Source: Pseudomonas sp. CC6-YY-74
GTDB lineage: Bacteria; Pseudomonadota; Gammaproteobacteria; Pseudomonadales; Pseudomonadaceae
Length of the DNA: 64,000 nt
Reading direction: 5' to 3'
Assembly: GCF_002025205.1 (NCBI RefSeq)
Contig: NZ_CP019947.1
Coordinates: 2,146,001 to 2,210,000, forward strand
The notes beneath the pieces were generated by a model that saw only the letters and a list, made by a program, of their open reading frames with translations, made no database searches and was not told the DNA's origin. Made by a program: the position numbers and the translations under genes. Positions 56,970-64,000 of this stretch are shown here, one piece after another. Within the stretch, counting starts at the first letter, position 1. Every line of letters starts with the position of its first letter.

Positions 56970-57005
56970 TTCAGTTCACCTTATTCATGTGTTGCGGATC
57001 CTCCA

Positions 57006-58793
57006 ATGACTAAAACCGTACGCATCGGCTGCGCCTCCGCCTTCTGGGGCGACACCTGCACCGCCGCCGCCCAGCTGGTAAAGGGCAGCGAACTGGATTA
57101 CCTGGTGTTCGATTACCTGGCCGAAGTGACCATGTCGATCATGGCCGGAGCGCGGATGAAGCAGCCGGACGCCGGCTACGCCAGCGACTTCGTGGAAACC
57201 CTCGCGCCGCTGCTGGCCGACATCGCGCAGAACAACATCCGCGTGATCAGCAATGCCGGCGGGGTCAACCCCAGCGCCTGCGCCGCCGCCCTGGCTGCGG
57301 CCTGCGAACAGGCTGGGGTGAACCTGAAGATTGCCGTGCTGCATGGCGACAACCTGCAACCCAAGCTCGGCGAACTGGGCAAAGCCGGCACCGTGGAAAT
57401 GTTCAGCGGCGCGCCATTGCCGCCGTTCTGCGTCTCGGTCAACGCTTACCTCGGTGCACCGGGCATAGTCGAGGCCTTGAAGCTCGGTGCGGATATCGTC
57501 ATCACCGGCCGCGTGGTCGACAGCGCGGTGGTCAGCGCCGCCCTGGTGCATGAGTTCGGCTGGGCTTGGAGCGATTACGACCAGCTGGCCCAGGCCGCGC
57601 TGGCCGGGCATATCATCGAATGCGGCGCGCAGTGCAGCGGCGGCAACTTCACCGACTGGCAAAGCGTGCCGGACTACGAGCACATCGGCTTCCCGGTGGT
57701 GGAAGTGGCAGCCGACGGCAGCTTTGTCGTGACCAAGCCGCAGGGTTCCGGCGGCTTGGTCACGCCTTTTACCGTCGGCGAGCAGATGCTCTACGAGATT
57801 GGCGACCCGCGTGCCTATTACCTGCCCGATGTGGTCTGCGATTTCACCCAGGTCACCCTGGCTCAGGTTGGCAAAGACCGGGTCGAACTCAAAGGTGCGC
57901 GCGGCCTGCCGCCCACCGCGCAATACAAGGTCAGCGCTACCTACCCGGATGGTTTCCGCTGCACCGCCAGCTGCCTGATGGCCGGCATCGATGCGGTTAA
58001 CAAGGCCCAGCGGGTCAGCCAGGCGATCATCAACAAGACCGCAGAGCTGTTCGCCGAGCGCGGCTGGGGTCCCTACAAGGAAGTCAGCATCGAACTGCTG
58101 GGTTCCGAGGCCACTTACGGCGCTCACGGCCAGCGGCAAGATACCCGCGAAATCGTGATCAAGATCGCCGTGCGCCACGCCAAGAAAGAAGCCTTGGTGT
58201 TGTTCTCCCGCGAGATCGCCCAGGCCGCCACCGGCATGGCGCCTGGCCTGACCGGCATCGTCGGCGGCCGCCCCACGGTGTATCCGGTGATTCGCCTGTT
58301 CAGCTTCCTCGCCGACAAGAACGCCTGCGCGCTGGAAGTGGAGATAGACGGTGACCGTACAGCGGTGGCCATGCCGCAGATCACGACACTGGATAGCTCA
58401 CAGATCGCCAGCGATATCGCCGCCCCGACCCCAGTCGGCCAGGCCGACACCCGCGTGCCGCTGATCAAGCTGGCCGTAGCGCGCTCTGGCGACAAGGGCA
58501 ATCACAGCAATATCGGGGTAATGGCCAGAAAGCCCGAATACTTGGCCTGGATCGCCGCTGCGCTGAGCGAGGGTGCCGTGGCCGAATGGATGCGGCACAC
58601 GCTGGACCCGCAAACCGGCAAGGTGACTCGCTGGTACCTGCCCGGCAGCCATAGCCTGAACTTCCTGCTGGAAAACGCCCTGGGCGGCGGCGGCATCGCC
58701 AGCTTGCGCATCGACCCGCAAGGCAAGGCCTTTGCCCAGCAGCTGCTGGAATTCCCGGTGCCGGTGCCCAAAGCATTGGCCGATTTACTGTAA
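57006..58793 (+). CDS. atuA: Acyclic terpene utilisation protein AtuA
   Basis: The 595-residue cytoplasmic protein belongs to the DUF1446/AtuA family. It starts [15 protein letters not shown] and contains [17 protein letters not shown] (about residues 80-96), [20 protein letters not shown] and the C-terminal AtuA-like domain with [20 protein letters not shown] (about 490-510). It is required for growth on citronellol and geraniol in P. aeruginosa but its reaction is not established. It is the first gene of the atu operon, followed after a palindromic repeat by atuB. The Shine-Dalgarno sequence is weak. Confidence 0.92.
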   Translation: MTKTVRIGCASAFWGDTCTAAAQLVKGSELDYLVFDYLAEVTMSIMAGARMKQPDAGYASDFVETLAPLLADIAQNNIRVISNAGGVNPSACAAALAAACEQAGVNLKIAVLHGDNLQPKLGELGKAGTVEMFSGAPLPPFCVSVNAYLGAPGIVEALKLGADIVITGRVVDSAVVSAALVHEFGWAWSDYDQLAQAALAGHIIECGAQCSGGNFTDWQSVPDYEHIGFPVVEVAADGSFVVTKPQGSGGLVTPFTVGEQMLYEIGDPRAYYLPDVVCDFTQVTLAQVGKDRVELKGARGLPPTAQYKVSATYPDGFRCTASCLMAGIDAVNKAQRVSQAIINKTAELFAERGWGPYKEVSIELLGSEATYGAHGQRQDTREIVIKIAVRHAKKEALVLFSREIAQAATGMAPGLTGIVGGRPTVYPVIRLFSFLADKNACALEVEIDGDRTAVAMPQITTLDSSQIASDIAAPTPVGQADTRVPLIKLAVARSGDKGNHSNIGVMARKPEYLAWIAAALSEGAVAEWMRHTLDPQTGKVTRWYLPGSHSLNFLLENALGGGGIASLRIDPQGKAFAQQLLEFPVPVPKALADLL

Positions 58794-58807
58794 TTCGGAA
58801 CACAGAT

Positions 58808-58902
58808 CATTCCCACGCTCCGCGTGGGAACGCATCCCGCGACGCTCAGCGGCGCATGGGACACAGAGCAAGAGCGGTCCCCACGCAGAGCATGGGAACC
58901 AT
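58808..58902. repeat. Palindromic repeat between atuA and atuB
   Basis: ATTCCCACGCTCCGCGTGGGAACG (58809-58832; arms TTCCCACGC / GCGTGGGAA) forms a perfect hairpin, with a second partial arm CCCCACGCAGAGCATGGGAA near 58879-58898. The same unit occurs at 62672-62769. Confidence 0.7.
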
Positions 58903-58919
58903 CGGCAAGAGGATGAGCA

Positions 58920-59789
58920 ATGACCTACAACTCCGTGTACAAACCCGGCCTGTTCAGCGGCCAGACCATCATGGTCACCGGAGGCGGTAGCGGCATCGGC
59001 CGTTGCACCGCCCATGAACTGGCCCACCTGGGTGCCCATGTAGTGCTGGTGGGGCGCAAGCTGGAAAAGCTCGAAGCCACCTGCGCTGAAATCGGCGAAG
59101 ACGGCGGCAGTGCCAGCTTGCAGGTCTGCGACATCCGTGACGAGGAAGCGGTTAAGGCCATGGTCAAAACCGTGGTGGCCGAACGCGGACAGATCCATCA
59201 CCTGGTCAACAATGCCGGTGGCCAGTTTCCCGCGCCACTGATCGGCATCAACCAGAAAGGCTTCGAGACCGTGGTGCGCACCAACCTGGTCGGCGGGTTT
59301 CTGATCGCCAAGGAAGTCTTCCTACAAAGCATGAGCAAACATGGCGGCAGCATCGTCAACATGCTCGCCGACATGTGGGGCGGCATGCCCGGCATGGGTC
59401 ACTCGGGCGCGGCGCGGGCCGGCATGGAGAATTTCACCAAGACCGCCGCTGTCGAGTGGGGCCACGCCGGGGTGCGGGTGAATGCCGTGGCACCGGGCTG
59501 GATCGCCTCCAGCGGCATGGACACCTACCCCGAATCGATGAAGAGCATGATCCGCTCGCTCAAGGATCACGTGCCGCTGCAACGCATCGGCAGCGAATCG
59601 GAAGTGGCATCCGCCATCGTCTTTCTGCTCACGCCGGGTGCCAACTTTATCAGCGGCAATACCATCCGCATCGACGGCGCCGCCAGCCAGGGCAGCCGCG
59701 CCTGGACCTTGGGCAAGGCGAAGAACAGCGTCGCCTACGACGGTTTCCATCGGGCCTATGTCCCCGATGTACTCAAAGGCGAGGAGTAA
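58920..59789 (+). CDS. atuB: Short-chain dehydrogenase AtuB
   Basis: The 289-residue SDR has the cofactor motif VTGGGSGIGR (residues 19-28) and NNAGG near 97. Where classical SDRs carry Y-x3-K it has GHSGAARAGMENFTKTAAVEW, the arrangement seen in peroxisomal trans-2-enoyl-CoA reductase and dienoyl-CoA reductases. This suggests action on an enoyl-CoA or related terpenoid substrate rather than alcohol oxidation, though that is inferred. GAGGATGA lies just before the ATG. The downstream atuC starts five bases after its stop. Confidence 0.9.
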   Translation: MTYNSVYKPGLFSGQTIMVTGGGSGIGRCTAHELAHLGAHVVLVGRKLEKLEATCAEIGEDGGSASLQVCDIRDEEAVKAMVKTVVAERGQIHHLVNNAGGQFPAPLIGINQKGFETVVRTNLVGGFLIAKEVFLQSMSKHGGSIVNMLADMWGGMPGMGHSGAARAGMENFTKTAAVEWGHAGVRVNAVAPGWIASSGMDTYPESMKSMIRSLKDHVPLQRIGSESEVASAIVFLLTPGANFISGNTIRIDGAASQGSRAWTLGKAKNSVAYDGFHRAYVPDVLKGEE

Positions 59790-59794
59790 CTCCT

Positions 59795-61411
59795 ATGCCG
59801 GTTATCCAGTCCGACATCGACGTGCACGGCGAAGACTTCGCCAACAACCGTGAAGCCATGCTCGCCGCCGTGGCGAGCTTTCGCGAGATCGAACAGAACT
59901 GCCTGAACAAGGCGGCTGAAGCCAAGGCCAAGTTCGAAAACCGCGGCCAGTTACTGCCGCGCGAGCGCCTGAATCTGTTACTCGACCCCGGCGCGCCGTT
60001 TCTCGAACTGTGCTCGCTGGCCGGCTACAAGCTGCACGATGACAAGGACGGCAGCCAGGCCGGCGGCGGGATTATCTCCGGGATCGGCTATATCGCCGGG
60101 GTGCGCTGCCTGATCAGCGCCAGCAACAGCGCGATCAAGGGCGGCACCATTAGCCCCAGCGGGCTGAAGAAGACCCTACGCCTGCAGCAGATCGCCTTCG
60201 AGAACAAACTGCCAGTGGTGGCGCTGACCGAAAGCGGCGGCGCCAACCTCAACTACGCCGCCGACATCTTCGTCGAGGGCGCGCGCGGTTTCGCCAACCA
60301 GGCGCGTATGTCGGCCATGGGCCTGCCGCAGATCACTGTGGTGCACGGCTCCAGCACCGCTGGCGGGGCCTACCAGCCGGGGCTGTCAGATTATGTGGTG
60401 GTGGTGCGTGGCAAGGCCAAGATGTTCCTCGCCGGTCCGCCGCTGCTGAAAGCCGCGACCGGCGAGATCGCCACCGATGAACAACTGGGCGGTGCCGAGA
60501 TGCACGCCCAGGTCGCCGGCACCGCCGAATACCTGGCGGAAAACGACGCCGACGGCGTGCGCATCGCCCGCGAAATTGTCAGCATGCTGCCGTGGAACGC
60601 CCAGCTGCCGGCGCGGACGCTGAAGAGCTACCGCGAACCGCTGTACCCGGTCGACGAACTGCTCGGCCTGGTGCCAGCCGATGCGAAGAAGCCCTACGAC
60701 GTACGCGAAATCATCGCCCGCATCGCCGATGGCTCGGCGTTTCTCGACTTCAAGAACGAGTTCGATAACCAGACCGTCTGCGGCCATCTGCAGATCGAAG
60801 GCCAGCCCTGCGGCTTTATCGGCAACAACGGCCCGATCACCCCGCAAGGCGCGGCCAAGGCGGCGCAATTTATCCAGCTGTGCGAGCAGAGCAACACGCC
60901 AATCCTGTTCTTTCACAACACCACCGGCTTTATGGTCGGCACCGAGGCCGAACAGCAGGGCGTGATCAAGCACGGCTCGAAAATGATCCAGGCCGTGGCC
61001 AACGCCACTGTGCCCAAGCTGACCATAGTGGTCGGCGGCTCCTACGGCGCCGGCAACTACGCCATGTGCGGCCGCGGATTGGACCCGCGCTTTATCTTCG
61101 CCTGGCCCAACAGCAAGACCGCTGTCATGGGCGGCGCCCAGGCCGGCAAGGTGCTGCGCATCGTCACCGAGGACAAGCACGCCAAGCTAGGCAAGCAGGC
61201 CGACCCGCAGATGCTCGACCTGCTCGAACAGGTCACCGCGCAGAAACTCGACAGCCAATCCACCGCGCTGTACGGCACCGCCAGCCTGTGGGATGACGGC
61301 CTGATTGACCCACGCGACACGCGCAAGCTGCTCGGTTACCTGCTGGATATTTGCGCCGATGCCGCCGTGCGGCCACTGAAATCCAACAGCTTTGGCGTTG
61401 CGAGATTCTGA
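59795..61411 (+). CDS. atuC: Geranyl-CoA carboxylase beta subunit AtuC
   Basis: The 538-residue carboxyltransferase subunit of a biotin-dependent acyl-CoA carboxylase has ALTESGGANLNYAADIF, STAGGAYQPGLSDY and FLAGPPLLKAATGE. The second crotonase-like domain has FFHNTTGFMVGTEAEQQG, GSYGAGNYAMCGRG and FAWPNSKTAVMGGAQAG. With AtuF it carboxylates cis-geranyl-CoA. The LiuB-type methylcrotonyl-CoA carboxylase is the nearest alternative, but the atuR/atuA/atuB context favours AtuC. GAGGAG precedes the ATG, five bases after atuB. Confidence 0.9.
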   Translation: MPVIQSDIDVHGEDFANNREAMLAAVASFREIEQNCLNKAAEAKAKFENRGQLLPRERLNLLLDPGAPFLELCSLAGYKLHDDKDGSQAGGGIISGIGYIAGVRCLISASNSAIKGGTISPSGLKKTLRLQQIAFENKLPVVALTESGGANLNYAADIFVEGARGFANQARMSAMGLPQITVVHGSSTAGGAYQPGLSDYVVVVRGKAKMFLAGPPLLKAATGEIATDEQLGGAEMHAQVAGTAEYLAENDADGVRIAREIVSMLPWNAQLPARTLKSYREPLYPVDELLGLVPADAKKPYDVREIIARIADGSAFLDFKNEFDNQTVCGHLQIEGQPCGFIGNNGPITPQGAAKAAQFIQLCEQSNTPILFFHNTTGFMVGTEAEQQGVIKHGSKMIQAVANATVPKLTIVVGGSYGAGNYAMCGRGLDPRFIFAWPNSKTAVMGGAQAGKVLRIVTEDKHAKLGKQADPQMLDLLEQVTAQKLDSQSTALYGTASLWDDGLIDPRDTRKLLGYLLDICADAAVRPLKSNSFGVARF

Positions 61412-61422
61412 ATCTATACACC

Positions 61423-61471
61423 GTAGGCGGGTGAAACCCGCCACATGATTGGCGGGTTTCACCCGCCCTAC
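61423..61471. repeat. Large hairpin between atuC and atuD
   Basis: GTAGGCGGGTGAAACCCGCC and GGCGGGTTTCACCCGCCCTAC pair almost perfectly around a short loop. There is no T run, so it is a dispersed palindromic repeat rather than a clear terminator. It starts 12 bases after the atuC stop. Confidence 0.75.
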
Positions 61472-61501
61472 CGAGCCCAGTCGATACGGAGAACAAGAAA
61501 A

Positions 61502-62662
61502 ATGATCTTTACCCAGGAACACGAAGAGCTGCGTCGCACGGTGCGTAATTTTGTCGAGCGGGAAATCAACCCGCATGTCGAGCAGTGGGAAAAGGACGGC
61601 CGCTTCCCGATCCACGACATCTTCAAGAAAGCCGGCGACCTCGGCCTGCTGGGTATCTCCAAGCCGGAAAAATTCGGCGGCATGGGCCTCGACTACAGCT
61701 ACTCGATCGTCGCCGCCGAAGAGTTCGGCACCATCATTTGCGGCGGCATCCCCATGTCCATCGGCGTGCAGACCGACATGTGCACCCCTGCCCTGGCGCG
61801 TTTCGGCTCCGACGAGCTGCGTGACGAGTTTCTGCGCCCGGCCATCAGCGGCGAAATGGTCGGCTGTATCGGCGTGTCCGAAGTTGGCGCCGGTTCCGAT
61901 GTGGCCGGACTGAAAACCACCGCCAAGAAAGACGGCGACGACTATGTGATCAACGGCAGCAAAATGTGGATCACCAACTCGCCATCCGCCGACTTTATCT
62001 GCCTGCTGGCCAATACCTCAGGCGACAAGCCCCACGTTAACAAGTCACTGATCATGGTGCCGATGAACACCCCAGGCATCAGCGTCAGCCCGCACCTGGA
62101 CAAGCTCGGTATGCGCAGCTCGGAGACCGCCCAGGTGTTCTTCGACGATGTGCGCGTGCCGCAGCGCTACCGCATCGGCCACGAAGGCGCCGGTTTCATG
62201 ATGCAGATGCTGCAGTTCCAGGAAGAACGCCTGTTCGGCGCGGCCAACATGATCAAGGGCCTGGAGCATTGCATCGACGCCACCATCGACTACTGCAAGG
62301 AGCGCAAGACCTTCGGCAACGCGCTGATCGACAACCAGGTCATCCACTTCCGCATGGCCGAGTTGCAGACCGAAGTCGAGTGCCTGCGCGCCCTGGTCTA
62401 CCAGGCCACCGAGCAATATATCCGCGGCAAGGACGTGACCAACCTGGCCTCGATGGCCAAGCTCAAGGCCGGTCGCCTGGGTCGCGAAGTCACCGACAGC
62501 TGCCTGCAGTACTGGGGCGGCATGGGCTACATGTGGGACAACCCGGTGGCCCGCGCCTACCGCGACGTACGCCTGGTCTCCATTGGCGGCGGTGCCGACG
62601 AAATCATGCTGGGCATCATCTGCAAGTTGATGGGCATCCTGCCCGGCAAGAAAAAAGCCTGA
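61502..62662 (+). CDS. atuD: Acyl-CoA dehydrogenase AtuD (citronellyl-CoA dehydrogenase)
   Basis: The 386-residue FAD enzyme has CIGVSEVGAGSDVAGLKT (about residues 121-138), MWITNSPSADF, MRSSETAQVFFDDVRVP, and RKTFGNALIDNQVIHF. The C-terminal part has QYWGGMGYMWDNPVARAYRD followed by SIGGGADEIM. In P. aeruginosa AtuD converts citronellyl-CoA to cis-geranyl-CoA. The ATG at 61502 has GGAGAA nine bases upstream; the in-frame extension crosses the repeat and is not credible. LiuA (isovaleryl-CoA dehydrogenase) is the alternative family member. Confidence 0.88.
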   Translation: MIFTQEHEELRRTVRNFVEREINPHVEQWEKDGRFPIHDIFKKAGDLGLLGISKPEKFGGMGLDYSYSIVAAEEFGTIICGGIPMSIGVQTDMCTPALARFGSDELRDEFLRPAISGEMVGCIGVSEVGAGSDVAGLKTTAKKDGDDYVINGSKMWITNSPSADFICLLANTSGDKPHVNKSLIMVPMNTPGISVSPHLDKLGMRSSETAQVFFDDVRVPQRYRIGHEGAGFMMQMLQFQEERLFGAANMIKGLEHCIDATIDYCKERKTFGNALIDNQVIHFRMAELQTEVECLRALVYQATEQYIRGKDVTNLASMAKLKAGRLGREVTDSCLQYWGGMGYMWDNPVARAYRDVRLVSIGGGADEIMLGIICKLMGILPGKKKA

Positions 62663-62671
62663 AGTCGTCGA

Positions 62672-62769
62672 GGGTTCCCACGCTCGGCGTGGGAACCCAT
62701 AACGGGACGTTCCGCGTCCCAGCGACGCAGAGCGCCGCAAAGCACATTCCCACGCAGAGCGTAGGAACG
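62672..62769. repeat. Palindromic repeat cluster between atuD and atuE
   Basis: GGGTTCCCACGCTCGGCGTG (from 62672, closing at 62698) is a perfect hairpin, followed by GGGACGTTCCGCGTCCC (62704-62720) and a partial copy ATTCCCACGCAGAGCGTAGG near 62746. It matches the atuA-atuB repeat. Confidence 0.7.
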
Positions 62770-62786
62770 ATCACGAGGAGCCGGTG

Positions 62787-63587
62787 ATGGCTGAACTACC
62801 AAACACGGAAACCCTGTTGCTGGAACGGGCCGAGGGCGTGCTGCACGTCACCCTCAACCGGCCGGACAGTCGCAATGCCATGAGCCTGGCCATGGTCGGC
62901 GACTTGCGCGCGGTGCTGGCCGCCGTGCGCGATGACCTGAGCGTGCGCGCCATCGTGCTGCGCGGCGCCGGCGGGCATTTCTGTGCCGGCGGCGACATCA
63001 AGGACATGGCCAGTGCTCGCGCTACCGGGGCTGACGCCTACCGCGCCCTGAACCGCGCCTTCGGCAGCCTGCTGGAAGAAGCACAACACACCCCCCAGGT
63101 ACTGATTGCCGTGCTGGAAGGCGCAGTGCTCGGCGGCGGCTTCGGCCTGGCCTGCGTCTCGGATATTGCCATCTGCCACCAAGATGCCAAGTTCGGCCTG
63201 CCGGAAACCACCCTGGGTATTCTGCCCGCACAGATCGCGCCCTTTGTGGTTAAACGCATCGGTTTGACCCAGACCCGGCGCCTAGCGCTGACCGCCGCCC
63301 GTTTCAATGGCAGCGAAGCCGAGCGCCTAGGCCTGGTGCACTTCAGCGAGGTCAGTAGCGAAGCCATCGACGCTCGTCTGCAACAAGTGCTTAGCCAAGT
63401 ACGTAGCTGTGCACCGCAGGCCAACGCGCAGACCAAGGCGCTGCTGCTGGCTAGTCAGGACGAAGCCCTTGGCCCGCTGCTGGACCGCGCCGCCGGCCAG
63501 TTCGCTGCGGCGGTAACCGGTGCTGAAGGCATAGAGGGCACCATGGCTTTTGTGCAGAAACGCGCGCCGAAATGGGCCGCTGAATAA
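62787..63587 (+). CDS. atuE: Isohexenylglutaconyl-CoA hydratase AtuE
   Basis: The 266-residue crotonase-fold enzyme has NRPDSRNAMSLAMVGDLR (about residues 24-41), the oxyanion-hole segments GHFCAGGDIKDM and EGAVLGGGFGLACVSD, and FGLPETTLGILPAQIAPF carrying the catalytic Glu. It hydrates the product of geranyl-CoA carboxylase. GAGGAG lies six bases before the ATG at 62787; a GTG one codon earlier is possible. LiuC is the alternative, but the context favours AtuE. Confidence 0.88.
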   Translation: MAELPNTETLLLERAEGVLHVTLNRPDSRNAMSLAMVGDLRAVLAAVRDDLSVRAIVLRGAGGHFCAGGDIKDMASARATGADAYRALNRAFGSLLEEAQHTPQVLIAVLEGAVLGGGFGLACVSDIAICHQDAKFGLPETTLGILPAQIAPFVVKRIGLTQTRRLALTAARFNGSEAERLGLVHFSEVSSEAIDARLQQVLSQVRSCAPQANAQTKALLLASQDEALGPLLDRAAGQFAAAVTGAEGIEGTMAFVQKRAPKWAAE

Positions 63588-63591
63588 CCCT

Positions 63592-63668
63592 GTGGGAGGG
63601 GCTTTAGCCGCGACGGTCATTGCTGTCTCGCGGCTAAAGCGGATCGCCGCCCGGCCCCTCCCACACAC
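63592..63668. repeat. REP-like palindromic repeat between atuE and atuF
   Basis: TGTGGGAGGGGC pairs with the closing GCCCCTCCCACA, and an inner pair GGCTTTAGCCGCGA / TCGCGGCTAAAGC forms a second stem. The inner unit matches 7565-7638. Confidence 0.7.
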
Positions 63669-63707
63669 AACCTGATCGCCACACTTACACGCAGCAGGAG
63701 CACACAG

Positions 63708-64000
63708 ATGCCCGCCTTCAACAAGATTCTGATCGCCAACCGCGGCGAAATCGCCTGCCGGGTGATGCGCACCGCCCATGCTCTGGGCTACCGCACCGTT
63801 GCTGTGTATTCCGAGGCCGATGCCGACGCGCGCCATGTGCAACTGGCCGACCAGGCGGTGTGTATCGGCCCGGCCCAGGTAAACCAGTCCTATCTGCTGA
63901 TCGATAACATCATCGTGGCAGCACAGAAAACCGGCGCCGAGGCGATTCACCCCGGCTACGGTTTTCTCTCGGAGAATGCCGATTTCGCCCGCGCCTGCGA
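63708..64000 (+). CDS. atuF: Geranyl-CoA carboxylase alpha subunit AtuF, N-terminal part (runs off the window)
   Basis: The first 97 residues are present. They start [20 protein letters not shown], typical of the biotin carboxylase domain, with [20 protein letters not shown] and the conserved [22 protein letters not shown] lies nine bases before the ATG. The partner of AtuC, this subunit carries biotin carboxylase and biotin carrier domains, the rest lying beyond the right edge. The remaining atu genes are expected there. Confidence 0.9.
   Translation, partial: MPAFNKILIANRGEIACRVMRTAHALGYRTVAVYSEADADARHVQLADQAVCIGPAQVNQSYLLIDNIIVAAQKTGAEAIHPGYGFLSENADFARAC

Noticed and set aside
56985..58178. 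397-codon minus-strand ORF opposite atuA
   Set aside because: It is His-, Gly- and Ala-rich, typical of a shadow frame; atuA on the other strand is a conserved family member with a consistent context.
61502..63587. Assignment of the acyl-CoA dehydrogenase and hydratase to the leucine/isovalerate (liu) pathway
   Set aside because: The families are close, but the divergent TetR gene, the AtuA-family gene and the PECR-like SDR define the atu cluster; liu clusters start with a MerR-type regulator.

Overview
The window is chromosomal DNA from a Pseudomonas-lineage gammaproteobacterium, probably of the P. aeruginosa / P. alcaligenes / P. mendocina broad group. It is GC-rich and densely coded. Several blocks have the gene order I recall from P. 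aeruginosa PAO1: ligA-zipA-smc-gntR-xdhAB-xdhC-guaD-gntR-NCS2 permease; an AAA ATPase next to sagS-ospR-gpx-msrB-aminotransferase-htpX-tpm; deaD-enoyl-CoA hydratase-methyltransferase-class II DAHP synthase; and atuR/atuABCDEF. No prophage, integrase, insertion sequence or CRISPR array is visible. The accessory material is small palindromic repeats, one decayed signalling gene and a few short ORFs.

Layout: 1-2300 (minus) is the start of a Flp/Tad pilus operon (flp, prepilin peptidase, an AAA ATPase, cpaB/rcpC cut by the window edge), divergent from an AraC-type regulator with a degenerate receiver domain. 3.7-11.8 kb (minus) holds gntR-smc-zipA-ligA. 12.5-21.8 kb is a purine catabolism block: xdhA, xdhB, a 43-codon ORF, xdhC, guaD, an FCD-type GntR regulator and an AzgA/NCS2-type permease. 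Nearly identical palindromic operator-like sequences lie before xdhA and before the permease. 21.8-28.7 kb is mixed: LysE exporter, PrmB, NhaD-like antiporter, small membrane proteins, cysteine-hydrolase-fold protein, Smr protein, FolE and a transglutaminase-like protein. Two copies of a 124-132 bp element with terminal inverted repeats lie here.

28.9-32.5 kb has fadE, a PA2817-family gene and a Glu-Gly-Glu-Gly tRNA operon with a clear promoter. 32.7-43.9 kb contains a GST, a free-methionine-sulfoxide reductase, an AAA ATPase, the hybrid sensor SagS, a thiol-peroxide defence group (ospR, gpx, msrB) with a perfect palindromic operator, alaA, an SDR, htpX and tpm. 44-54.4 kb contains a DOPA-type dioxygenase, deaD, an enoyl-CoA hydratase, a spermidine-synthase-like methyltransferase, class II DAHP synthase, a decayed CBS-histidine kinase-receiver gene, a DUF2897 gene, a lipoprotein and a CPBP protease. 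54.4-56.0 kb has two tandem orphan periplasmic binding proteins.

56.2-64.0 kb is the acyclic terpene (citronellol/geraniol) utilisation cluster. Divergent atuR and atuA are separated by a pair of inverted operator-like sites. They are followed by atuB, atuC, atuD, atuE and the first 97 codons of atuF. Four of the five atu junctions carry a palindromic repeat. Identifications rest on translated motifs, start-site inspection and remembered family knowledge; no database search was run.
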